Positions 25,673 through 33,148 of a stretch of 64,000 nucleotides of DNA are shown piece by piece (position 1 is the stretch's first letter; the number at the start of each line of letters is the position of its first letter). The notes beneath the pieces were generated by a model that made no database searches, had not been told where the DNA came from, and saw nothing but the letters and a program-made list of their open reading frames with translations. The DNA comes from HLUCCA09 sp039822045 (GTDB taxonomy: Bacteria > Pseudomonadota > Alphaproteobacteria > Rhodobacterales > Rhodobacteraceae). The stretch is from assembly GCA_039822045.1 (NCBI GenBank), contig JBCBMY010000003.1:186001-250000 (forward strand), written 5' to 3'. Made by a program: the position numbers and the translations under genes.

Positions 25673-25813
25673 GCGACGCTGGCGATCATCCACACCGGCT
25701 GATCGATCGTGCAGCAACGGTGCGCGGTTCGGAGCCATAGAATGCCCCGCGCTGTCTGCCCTTGTCGCTCGAGGCTTGACTTCCACGGGCCCTAGCGCTA
25801 ACGCCGCCCCATT

Positions 25814-25898
25814 CCGGAAGCATAGGACTTCCGGTCCCGGCACGAGGCCGGGATCGCCCCCCACCAGCGCGTTGCGCCCGTGGGGGCGTTTGGGTTTT
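25814..25898 (+). ncRNA. three-hairpin leader or small RNA upstream of ffh
   Basis: Hairpin 1: CCGGAAG/CTTCCGG (25814-25834). Hairpin 2, directly abutting: TCCCGGC/GCCGGGA (25835-25853). Hairpin 3: CGCCCCCCAC with GTGGGGGCG (25855-25888, one bulge), then TTTGGGTTTT, terminator-like. It sits 55 bases before the ffh start, after a TTGACT hexamer near 25777. It does not carry the SRP RNA tetraloop motif. The remaining parts of 25673-25952 show nothing I recognise. Confidence 0.45.
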
Positions 25899-25952
25899 GG
25901 CGTGCCCGTTCCCACATCGGGGCGGAGGTGAGCAAGGCGAAGGGGCCGACGC

Positions 25953-27470
25953 ATGTTCGAAAATCTCTCCGAACGTCTCTCGGGCGTCTTTGACCGTCTG
26001 ACCAAGCAGGGTGCGCTGAGCGAAGACGATGTAAAGACGGCCTTGCGCGAGGTGCGGGTCGCGCTGCTGGAGGCCGACGTATCGCTGCCAGTCGCGCGGG
26101 ACTTCGTGAAGGCCGTGCAGGAAAAGGCGACCGGCCAACAGGTGACCCGTTCGGTCACCCCGGGCCAGCAGGTGGTCAAGATCGTCCATGACGAGCTGGT
26201 GCACTTTCTTGCCGGCGATGAGGGTGAGATTGGCACGCTCAAGGTGGATAGCCCGCCGGCTCCGATCCTGATGGTGGGCCTTCAGGGCTCGGGTAAGACG
26301 ACAACAACCGCAAAGCTTGCCAAGCGCTTGAGCGATCGGGATGGCAAGCGCGTGCTGATGGCGTCGCTCGACACCAACCGTCCGGCCGCAATGGAGCAGC
26401 TTGCGATCCTCGGTCAGCAGGTGGGTGTCGACACGCTGCCGATTGTCAAGGGCGAAACGCCGGTTCAGATCGCCAAGCGCGCCAAGCAGCAGGCAACGCT
26501 GGGCGGCTACGACGTCTATATGCTCGACACGGCCGGCCGTCTGCACATCGATGCGGAACTGATCGCCCAGGCCGCCGAAGTGCGCGACGTGGCCAACCCA
26601 CGCGAGACTCTTCTGGTGGTCGACGGTCTGACCGGTCAAGATGCAGTGAACGTTGCCACCGAGTTTGACGACAAGATCGGTGTGTCGGGCGTCGTGCTCA
26701 CCCGGATGGATGGCGATGGGCGGGGCGGTGCCGCGCTCTCGATGCGGGCAGTCACCGGCAAGCCGATCAAGTTCGTGGGCCTCGGCGAGAAGATGGACGC
26801 GCTGGAGGAGTTCCATCCAGAGCGCATCGCCGGCCGCATCCTAGGCATGGGCGACATCGTCTCGCTCGTCGAAAGGGCGCAAGAGACGATCGAGGCCGAG
26901 CAGGCCCAGAAGATGATGAAGCGCTTCCAGAAGGGCCAGTTCAATATGAACGACCTTCGAGGGCAGCTGGAACAGATGATGAAGATGGGCGGCATGGAGG
27001 GCATGATGGGCATGCTTCCCGGTGCCAAGAAGATGTCGGGCCAGATGGCCGAGGCCGGCATCGACGATAAGATGCTCAAGCGCCAGATCGCGCTGATCAA
27101 CTCTATGACGAAGAAAGAGCGCGCCGCGCCCCAGATCCTGCAAGCGTCTCGCAAGAAGCGGATCGCAGCCGGAGCGGGGCTCGAGGTTCAGGAGCTCAAT
27201 CGCCTGCTAAAGCAGCACCGCCAGATGTCGGACTTCATGAAGAAGATGGGCAAGAAGGGAATGCTGAAACAGATGATGGGCCAGATGTTCGGCAAGGGCG
27301 GCGCCGGTCCGGACATGGGCAACATGGCTGCGGCCGGCGGCATCGACGAGGCCGCGCTGCAGCAGGCGGCAGCGAAGATGGGCAAGGGCCTGGGCGGCTT
27401 GCCTGATGGGCTCGGCGGCATGGGCGGTCAGCTGCCCCCCGGCCTCAGTGGATTTGGCAAGAAGAAATGA
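25953..27470 (+). CDS. ffh: signal recognition particle protein Ffh
   Basis: 505 residues. N domain about 1-90, then the GTPase with GLQGSGKTTTTAKLA, TNRPAAMEQL, DTAGRLHID and TRMDGDGRGGAAL; then a Met-rich M domain that binds 4.5S RNA and signal peptides (LEQMMKMGGMEGMMGMLPG and SRKKRIAAGAG). The C-terminus adds a glycine/methionine-rich tail (GLGGLPDGLGGMGGQ). It heads a gene run that continues through six acetyltransferases to rpmE; the stop overlaps the next ATG. Confidence 0.98.
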   Translation: MFENLSERLSGVFDRLTKQGALSEDDVKTALREVRVALLEADVSLPVARDFVKAVQEKATGQQVTRSVTPGQQVVKIVHDELVHFLAGDEGEIGTLKVDSPPAPILMVGLQGSGKTTTTAKLAKRLSDRDGKRVLMASLDTNRPAAMEQLAILGQQVGVDTLPIVKGETPVQIAKRAKQQATLGGYDVYMLDTAGRLHIDAELIAQAAEVRDVANPRETLLVVDGLTGQDAVNVATEFDDKIGVSGVVLTRMDGDGRGGAALSMRAVTGKPIKFVGLGEKMDALEEFHPERIAGRILGMGDIVSLVERAQETIEAEQAQKMMKRFQKGQFNMNDLRGQLEQMMKMGGMEGMMGMLPGAKKMSGQMAEAGIDDKMLKRQIALINSMTKKERAAPQILQASRKKRIAAGAGLEVQELNRLLKQHRQMSDFMKKMGKKGMLKQMMGQMFGKGGAGPDMGNMAAAGGIDEAALQQAAAKMGKGLGGLPDGLGGMGGQLPPGLSGFGKKK

Positions 27471-28030
27471 GCGCGTACCGGTGTCTCCAGCCCCCTGAGG
27501 GCAAGGCAGCAGAGTTCGCTGCTGCGGTCAGCGCGCATGTGCCGGAGCTGGAGACCGCGCGTCTGCGTCTGCGCGCCCCGAGGGTCGCGGACTGTCCCCT
27601 ATGGACGGCGATCTGGCAGGGTGCGGAGGCGGAAGGCCCCGCAATCTCTGACGAGCATGGCTGGGAAGAGTTCTGTGTGTACACCGCCGGTTGGCTTCTC
27701 CACGGCCACGGCCTCTGGTCTGTCGAGCGCAAGAGCGACGCGGTGCTCGTCGGCTTCGTTCTGCTGGGCCTCGAATGGGGAGACGAGGAGCCAGAGCTTG
27801 GGTGGGCCTTTGCGCCTGAAGCTCGGGGCCAGGGCTTTGCCACAGAAGCTGCGGCGGCGGCTCGAGACTATGCCATGGCGCTGCTCGGCGGCGCTGTTTC
27901 CTACATTGACACTGCCAACACTGCTTCGGCCCGCGTGGCCGAGCGTCTTGGCGCCCGCATCGATGGCCTGATTGACGACGATGTTCAGGTCTTCCGTCAC
28001 ACCGCTGCGCAGAGGGAGGCTCGCGCATGA
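27467..28030 (+). CDS. GNAT acetyltransferase, array copy 1
   Basis: 187 residues, overlapping the ffh stop by ATGA. RimJ/RimL-like fold: strand 1 ELETARLRLRAPRVADCPLW, central LGWAFAPEARGQGFATEAAA containing the acetyl-CoA loop RGQGFA, then AVSYIDTANTASARVAERLG. The loop is intact, so it should be active. The family acetylates N-termini, amino sugars or small amines; the substrate is unknown. Together with copies 2-6 it forms a tandem paralogue array in a ribosomal/SRP operon. Confidence 0.9.
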   Translation: MSAYRCLQPPEGKAAEFAAAVSAHVPELETARLRLRAPRVADCPLWTAIWQGAEAEGPAISDEHGWEEFCVYTAGWLLHGHGLWSVERKSDAVLVGFVLLGLEWGDEEPELGWAFAPEARGQGFATEAAAAARDYAMALLGGAVSYIDTANTASARVAERLGARIDGLIDDDVQVFRHTAAQREARA

Positions 28031-28539
28031 AATTTCCGACGATCGAAACCCGACGACTGTTCCTGCGTGCGCCCAATGCCCGCGACCTTGAATGGGCGTT
28101 TACGCGGCTGTCTGGCTGGGAGTGCCTGGCGACCGCACCGCTGGCCGGTCGCCAGGCGTTCCGGCAGATGCATGTGCTGCTGACGCACTGGCAGTTGAGC
28201 GGCTTTGGGATGTTCGCCGTGTTGCCCGAAGGGGCCGACACGCCGATGGGCCTTGTGGGCCCATGGCAACCGTCCGGCTGGCCGGAGCCTGAGATCGGCT
28301 GGCTCGTTTGGCGCCGCAGCGATGATGCAATCGAGCTGACGGCAGAAGCAGTGAACGCCACGGTCCATCATGCATCGGGCATGCTGGGCTGGCGCGAGGC
28401 GGCGAGCTTTCTTTGCCCGTCGGACGGCCGCTCGCTTGCTGTAGCCGAACTGACGGGCGCGTTGGCCGATCCGTTTGCAGACCGTGCCGGCGCAATCGCA
28501 TGGCGGTATCCGGCGACGCCGCTCCCCCGGGCCGCCTGA
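28027..28539 (+). CDS. GNAT acetyltransferase, array copy 2 (degenerate)
   Basis: 170 residues, ATGA overlap with copy 1. The fold is clear from IETRRLFLRAPNARDLEWAF, LTHWQLSGFGMFAV and GWPEPEIGWLVW, but the acetyl-CoA loop (R/Q-x-x-G-x-G/A in the sisters) reads RRSDDAIELTAEA, and the family helix IALAERLGA reads LAVAELTGA. It is probably catalytically dead or has changed role, yet the frame is intact. Confidence 0.85.
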   Translation: MKFPTIETRRLFLRAPNARDLEWAFTRLSGWECLATAPLAGRQAFRQMHVLLTHWQLSGFGMFAVLPEGADTPMGLVGPWQPSGWPEPEIGWLVWRRSDDAIELTAEAVNATVHHASGMLGWREAASFLCPSDGRSLAVAELTGALADPFADRAGAIAWRYPATPLPRAA

Positions 28540-28570
28540 TCACCAGGAACGAAGCGGAGCAATCGTCCCC

Positions 28571-29101
28571 ATGGCCCATCTCGCCGATACGCCGGTGCTT
28601 GCATCCGAGCGCCTCGTCCTTCGCGCCCCCGCGCTGAAGGACTGGCCGGGCTGTGCTGCGTTTCTGGCCGATGACCGCTCTCGCTTCGTGGGCGGAGTGC
28701 TGAACGAGGGCCGAGCCTGGCGGATGTATTGCAACGTCGTCGGCCACTGGGCGCTGAGGGGCTACGGCCTTTTTGCCTATTGTGAGCCGGACACGGATCG
28801 GGCCATCGGTCTGACCGGCCCGTGGTATCCCGCCGACTGGCCGGAGCTCGAGATCGGCTGGACAGTGTGGCGCAAGGAGGATGAGGGGAAGGGGCTTGCC
28901 TTTGAGGCCGCGACACGTGCGCGGGCCTGGATCTATGGCACGCTCGGGGTGCCGACGCTGGTCAGCTATATCGACCCGACGAACGACCGATCCATCGCTC
29001 TGGCCGAGCGCTTGGGGGCCACACGGGACGATAATGCGGCGCGCCCGGAGCCCGACGATCTGGTCTATCGCCATCCCGCGCCGGAGGCGCTGGGGAGATG
29101 A
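28571..29101 (+). CDS. GNAT acetyltransferase, array copy 3
   Basis: 176 residues; starts at ATG 28571, 31 bases after copy 2, the only gap in the array. Same layout as its sisters: LASERLVLRAPALKDWPGCA, VGHWALRGYGLFAY, GPWYPADWPELEIGWTVW, acetyl-CoA loop as KEDEGKGLAFEAA, and SYIDPTNDRSIALAERLGA, ending DLVYRHP. The loop is slightly relaxed (EGKGLA) but plausible. Confidence 0.9.
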   Translation: MAHLADTPVLASERLVLRAPALKDWPGCAAFLADDRSRFVGGVLNEGRAWRMYCNVVGHWALRGYGLFAYCEPDTDRAIGLTGPWYPADWPELEIGWTVWRKEDEGKGLAFEAATRARAWIYGTLGVPTLVSYIDPTNDRSIALAERLGATRDDNAARPEPDDLVYRHPAPEALGR

Positions 29102-29628
29102 CCGGAACGCGCATCACCATCCCGACGCTCGAAACCAAGCGGTTGCGGTTGCGCGCCCCGGAGTTTCGCGACTTCGACAGTTTCGCAGCGTTTCGTGCAT
29201 CGCCGCGTGCGGTCCATGTCGGCGGGCCCCATGACCGCGATCAAGCATTCAACCAACTCTGTGCCCTCATTGGCCACTGGCAATTGCGTGGCTATGGCCG
29301 CTGGATCGTGGCCGATCGGGAGACCGACGAAGCTCTGGGCACCACCGGGCCCTACTATCCCGAAGGATGGTATGCGCCCGAGATCGCCTGGTCGGTCTTT
29401 GATCGGGCCGAGGGCCGGGGCATCGCGTATGAAGCTGCTCAAGCCGCCCGCGCGTATGCCTACGATGTGCTGGGCTGGACGACCGTCGTCAGCCTCGTGA
29501 CCCCTGAGAACACGCGGTCGGCCGCGCTGGCCCAGCGCATGGGCTGCGTGCGCGACGGGACCTTCGAGCATGAGAGCATCGGGCCGCTCCACATCTGGCG
29601 CCATCCAAGTGCGGAGGCCCTGGCATGA
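29098..29628 (+). CDS. GNAT acetyltransferase, array copy 4
   Basis: 176 residues, ATGA overlap with copy 3. LETKRLRLRAPEFRDFDSFA, IGHWQLRGYGRWIV, GPYYPEGWYAPEIAWSVF, acetyl-CoA loop AEGRGIAYEAAQAA, and LVTPENTRSAALAQRMGC. All RimJ/RimL-like elements are present. Confidence 0.9.
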   Translation: MTGTRITIPTLETKRLRLRAPEFRDFDSFAAFRASPRAVHVGGPHDRDQAFNQLCALIGHWQLRGYGRWIVADRETDEALGTTGPYYPEGWYAPEIAWSVFDRAEGRGIAYEAAQAARAYAYDVLGWTTVVSLVTPENTRSAALAQRMGCVRDGTFEHESIGPLHIWRHPSAEALA

Positions 29629-30176
29629 GCGCGCCAGAGATAAAGCTGACGGGCGTTCCGGAGTTGGAAACCGAGCGACTGCGGATGCGCGCGCCGATTG
29701 CCAAAGACTGGCCGGCCTACCGTGATCTGATGACGAGCGAGCGGGCGAAGTATCTCGGCGGACCTCACACGCCGGGGCGGGCCTATAAGGAGTTCAGCGT
29801 CGAGATCGCGCATTGGGTGATTCACGGGGCAGGGCCCTGGATGCTGTGCCTGAAGGGGACAGACGACGCGATTGGCTTGGTCGGGCCGTACCACCCGGAG
29901 GGCTGGCCGGAGCGTGAGATCGGCTGGATGATCTTTGAGGGGGGCGAAGGCCATGGCTACGCCTTCGAGGCCGCCGTCGCGAGCCGGCATTGGGCCTATA
30001 CCGAGGGCGGATGGGAGTCGGCTGTAAGCTATATCGGTCAAGGCAACACCCGTTCGATAGCGCTCGCCGAGCGGCTTGGAGCGGTCCTCGACGAGGCGGC
30101 AACGCCGCTCGACCCGGGCGATCTCGTTTACCGCCATCCGTCGGCGGCGGACCTTGGCCTGCGGGGGGTGGTGTAG
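29625..30176 (+). CDS. GNAT acetyltransferase, array copy 5
   Basis: 183 residues, ATGA overlap with copy 4. LETERLRMRAPIAKDWPAYR, IAHWVIHGAGPWML, GPYHPEGWPEREIGWMIF, acetyl-CoA loop GEGHGYAFEAAVAS, and SYIGQGNTRSIALAERLGA. Closest by eye to copy 6 in the GWPEREI segment. Confidence 0.9.
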   Translation: MSAPEIKLTGVPELETERLRMRAPIAKDWPAYRDLMTSERAKYLGGPHTPGRAYKEFSVEIAHWVIHGAGPWMLCLKGTDDAIGLVGPYHPEGWPEREIGWMIFEGGEGHGYAFEAAVASRHWAYTEGGWESAVSYIGQGNTRSIALAERLGAVLDEAATPLDPGDLVYRHPSAADLGLRGVV

Positions 30177-30781
30177 TGGGACATCGCGACATCCCGGACC
30201 TGGAGACACGGCGGCTCGTTCTGCGCGGGCCGCACGCTGAGGATTACCCGGATTTCAAGGCGACGTTCGCCTCATATCGGTCGCGGTTCATGGGCGGGCC
30301 GCTGAATCCCTACGAGACATGGATGCTCTATGCCGCAGAGATCGGGCATTGGGAGATCCGCGGCTTCGGCATGTGGATGATCCACGACAAGGCCGACGAC
30401 CGGCCGCTTGGTATGGCCGGCGGCTGGCAGCCCGCAGGGTGGCCGGAGCGCGAGATCGCCTGGATTATCTGGCCCGCGACCGCCGGTCAGGGCTATGCGC
30501 TGGAGGCCACGGATGCCGCGCGGCGCCATTTCTATGAGATTCAAGGCTGGGACGGGGCGGTGAGCTATCTCGATCCCAAGAATCTGGCCTCCATAAGGTT
30601 GGCTGAGCGGCTTGGCGCAAGACGCGATCCCGACGCCACAACCGTTGATGGCAACGATGTGGTGTATCGCCATCCCGGACCGGACGATCTGAGACACAGC
30701 CAGCTCGCCGATGGAATTTCTCTGGAGATCGCGAACTACGCCGATCCGCAATTCAGGCCGGAAGGATGGGCCCTTGACTGA
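30176..30781 (+). CDS. GNAT acetyltransferase, array copy 6
   Basis: 201 residues from a GTG overlapping the copy 5 stop (TAGTG). LETRRLVLRGPHAEDYPDFK, IGHWEIRGFGMWMI, GWPEREIAWIIW, acetyl-CoA loop TAGQGYALEATDAA, SYLDPKNLASIRLAERLGA, then a C-terminal extension of about 30 residues absent from the others. A longer frame from 29990 overlaps copy 5 and is rejected. Confidence 0.88.
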   Translation: MGHRDIPDLETRRLVLRGPHAEDYPDFKATFASYRSRFMGGPLNPYETWMLYAAEIGHWEIRGFGMWMIHDKADDRPLGMAGGWQPAGWPEREIAWIIWPATAGQGYALEATDAARRHFYEIQGWDGAVSYLDPKNLASIRLAERLGARRDPDATTVDGNDVVYRHPGPDDLRHSQLADGISLEIANYADPQFRPEGWALD

Positions 30782-31085
30782 CGCAGCCACCGTGGATGCC
30801 GCCGCCCGTGCGGCTGAACTCCTTAAGGACCATCGCGAGTCGATCGACCGGCTCGACGCGATCCTTGTCTATACGTTGGGGGAGCGGTTCAAGCACACGC
30901 AGGCGGTGGGCACGCTGAAGGCCGCGCATGACTTGCCGCCATCCGACCCCGCTCGCGAAGCGCGCCAGATCGCACGGCTCGAGGACCTCGCGGAGCGCGC
31001 GGATCTCGACCCCGAATTCGCCAAGAAGTTCCTGGCCTTCATCATCCAGGAAGTAATCAAGCATCACGAAGCACACCAAACTTGA
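30774..31085 (+). CDS. chorismate mutase (AroQ class)
   Basis: 103 residues from a TTG at 30774 (GAAGGA upstream, overlapping the copy 6 stop). Helical AroQ pattern: HRESIDRLDAILVYTLGERF, KHTQAVGTLKAAHDLPPSDP, REARQIARLEDLAERADLDP, KKFLAFIIQEVIKHHE, which holds the Arg, Lys and Gln-type ligands of the family. It converts chorismate to prephenate for Phe/Tyr synthesis. Its place before rpsP is shared with other Rhodobacterales as far as I recall. Confidence 0.87.
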   Translation: MTDAATVDAAARAAELLKDHRESIDRLDAILVYTLGERFKHTQAVGTLKAAHDLPPSDPAREARQIARLEDLAERADLDPEFAKKFLAFIIQEVIKHHEAHQT

Positions 31086-31134
31086 TGGCGGGATGATCCC
31101 CGCCCGATCCGCCATTCGAAAAGGAGAAACACCG

Positions 31135-31548
31135 ATGGCAATGAAGATCCGACTGGCCCGCGGCGGCTCGAAGAAGCGCCCGTTCTACCGCATTGTGGCC
31201 ACTGACAGCCGCATGCCCCGTGACGGCCGCTTCATCGAGAAGCTGGGAACCTACAACCCGCTCCTGCCCAAGGACAGCGAGGACCGCGTGAAGATGGATA
31301 TGGAGCGTGTGCAGCACTGGCTCGACCAGGGCGCGCAGCCGACAGACCGGATCGCACGATTCCTGGAGGCCGCCGGCCACAAGGAAAAGTCCGAGCGGAA
31401 CAACCCGCAGAAGGCCGAGCCCGGCAAGAAAGCCAAGGAGCGGGCCGAAGAGAAGGCCGCAAAGGTCGCGGAAGCCGCCGAAGCTGCCAGCGCTGCCTCC
31501 GAGGCTCCGGCCGAGGACGCGCCTGCTGCGGAACCTGCCGAAGCATAG
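31135..31548 (+). CDS. rpsP: 30S ribosomal protein S16
   Basis: 137 residues. Core MKIRLARGGSKKRPFYRIVA, then SRMPRDGRFIEKLGTYNPLL, is canonical; the last 50 residues are an alanine/glutamate/lysine-rich tail (EEKAAKVAEAAEAASAASEA) longer than in enteric S16 and common in alphaproteobacteria. AAGGAG precedes the ATG; an earlier in-frame start at 31093 is rejected. Confidence 0.97.
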   Translation: MAMKIRLARGGSKKRPFYRIVATDSRMPRDGRFIEKLGTYNPLLPKDSEDRVKMDMERVQHWLDQGAQPTDRIARFLEAAGHKEKSERNNPQKAEPGKKAKERAEEKAAKVAEAAEAASAASEAPAEDAPAAEPAEA

Positions 31549-31619
31549 GCTGACCGCGCGTGCCGGTGGCCGTCGCGGGGCGGGGACCGGCACAGGCACG
31601 ATCAAGGGCAGGGGCAGCC

Positions 31620-32123
31620 ATGGCGGACAAAGTTTGTCTGGGCGCGGTCGCGGGATCTTTTGGTGTTCGGGGTGAGGTGCGACTGAAGAGTTTCACCGCC
31701 GAACCCGAAGACGTGGCCGCCTATGGCCCGCTGGAGACCGAGGACGGGGCTCGCCGGTTCGAGGTGCGCCTGGTCAAGCCAGTGAAGAACGGATTTGCCG
31801 CGCGCCTGTCGGGCGTCGGCACCAAGGAGCAGGCCGACGCTTTGCGTGGGACGCGACTCTTTGCCGGACGCAATTCGTTTCCCGCCCTGGGCGAGGACGA
31901 ATTCTACCACGCCGATCTGATTGGGCTGGAGGTTCGAGACACGGGCGGCACCCTTTTGGGTCGCGTCCGCGCTGTGCACGACCACGGGGCCGGGGACTTG
32001 CTGGAGATCCATGGCCCCGCGCTCAAGCAGACGGTACTATTGCCCTTCACGCGGGCGGCAGTGCCAACGGTCGACGTTGCGGCCGGCCGAATCGTGGCCG
32101 ATCCGCCGGAGGGGTTGTTCTGA
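31620..32123 (+). CDS. rimM: ribosome maturation factor RimM
   Basis: 167 residues. VCLGAVAGSFGVRGEVRLKS is the N-terminal RimM signature; the PRC-barrel half carries EFYHADLIGLEVRD and LEIHGPALKQTVLLPF. It assists 16S rRNA 3'-domain folding and binds S19. The start at MADKV replaces an unlikely 20-residue extension. The stop overlaps the next ATG by one base. Confidence 0.96.
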   Translation: MADKVCLGAVAGSFGVRGEVRLKSFTAEPEDVAAYGPLETEDGARRFEVRLVKPVKNGFAARLSGVGTKEQADALRGTRLFAGRNSFPALGEDEFYHADLIGLEVRDTGGTLLGRVRAVHDHGAGDLLEIHGPALKQTVLLPFTRAAVPTVDVAAGRIVADPPEGLF

Positions 32124-33148
32124 TGAACGGCGTGCGTCGCGTGGGGCTTACTCTTGGTCTGGCAATTCTCGTGCTGGCGCCGATCGGGGCCGGCGCAAAT
32201 GGCGGGAGTATGCTCGCTATGTTGGGGTTTGCGGGCCTCTACTACGTTGGCAACGCAATCTTGCGGCCCGGCACCGTGCGCCCCGTCAGTGCGGGTACGG
32301 TCGTGGCGCAACTCCTGACCGCCATGGCATTTGCCGCGTTGCTTGTCAGCCTGGGACAGGGCGTTCGTTCGGTGGCTCAGATCGAGGCCACGATCCCGCT
32401 TGAGGGTTGGCTCTTTGTCGCCGCTTGGGGGCTGGTCCTGTCGTGGTTGGGCTGGCAGGAGCCCAAAGCGCCGAGCAGCCCGTCGAAGCGCGCCGCCGGT
32501 CGTCCAGGGCATCTGCGCGTTGTCGACACGACCGAGGACGCTCCGCCCGCACCCGCCAAGTCGCGCCCGGTGCAGACCGAGGCGGTTCCGGCAAGTGCGT
32601 CTGCGCGCCCCGAGCACCCCGAGCTGGAACCGGAACCTGCCCCGGCGGCTTTGGAGCCCGAGCCCGGTCCGCCAAGCCCGGCGCTGGCCGCGGCCCTTGC
32701 AAGGCTCGACGCCCTGCCGGAGGAGGGGGCGTCTGAGACCGATCTGCAGTCTGCTCTCGCGACCGTGTCCGGGGCTGCGCCGCCCTCCGAGGTCGTGGCC
32801 GCCCTTGCCGCTCGGGCCCGGACCGAGCGCGATCGCCGGGTTCTGGCCCGCCACACCACCGATCCCTGGGTGGCGGAGAAGCGGCTGGGCCATGGCGATG
32901 CTGCGTCGGGCTTTGAGACAGTCGTGAAGGCCGCCGATGCTCGCAGTCTGACGGAGTTCGTCACGCTGTCACTTGCCCTGCTTGAGGCGCTGCCGGAGGC
33001 CGGGGCCGATTTGCCTTCTGTGGCCCGTCTCCTGGAGATCGCCGACCAGATCGAGGACACGCACGAAACCGAAGCCGAGTTGCTCGTCTCGCTTGCGCAC
33101 AGACTGGAAGATCTCGCGGCTGAGTCTGAGAACGGCGCCGATGCCTGA
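32123..33148 (+). CDS. membrane protein of unknown function between rimM and trmD
   Basis: 341 residues. Three to four hydrophobic helices in the first 115 residues (RVGLTLGLAILVLAPIGAG, MLAMLGFAGLYYVGNAI, VVAQLLTAMAFAALLVSLG, WLFVAAWGLVLSWLGW), a disordered Pro/Ala/Glu linker (about 115-210; LEPEPAPAALEPEPGPPSP), then a soluble helical domain (about 215-341) rich in Leu, Glu and Asp. No known domain recognised. The ATG overlaps the rimM stop and its own stop overlaps the trmD start, so it is embedded in the ribosomal operon. Confidence 0.8.
   Translation: MNGVRRVGLTLGLAILVLAPIGAGANGGSMLAMLGFAGLYYVGNAILRPGTVRPVSAGTVVAQLLTAMAFAALLVSLGQGVRSVAQIEATIPLEGWLFVAAWGLVLSWLGWQEPKAPSSPSKRAAGRPGHLRVVDTTEDAPPAPAKSRPVQTEAVPASASARPEHPELEPEPAPAALEPEPGPPSPALAAALARLDALPEEGASETDLQSALATVSGAAPPSEVVAALAARARTERDRRVLARHTTDPWVAEKRLGHGDAASGFETVVKAADARSLTEFVTLSLALLEALPEAGADLPSVARLLEIADQIEDTHETEAELLVSLAHRLEDLAAESENGADA

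Noticed and set aside
25673..25952. Possible 4.5S SRP RNA before ffh
   Set aside because: The hairpins lack the conserved GGAA-type tetraloop and asymmetric loop of SRP RNA, although GGAAG occurs in a stem.
24947..26242. Long minus-strand frame extending the LysR gene to 726 residues
   Set aside because: It runs antisense through the azoreductase and ffh; LysR proteins are about 300 residues and begin at the ATG at 24946.
29990..30175. N-terminal extension of GNAT copy 6
   Set aside because: It overlaps copy 5 in another frame; the GTG at 30176 fits the family start and the TAGTG overlap pattern.
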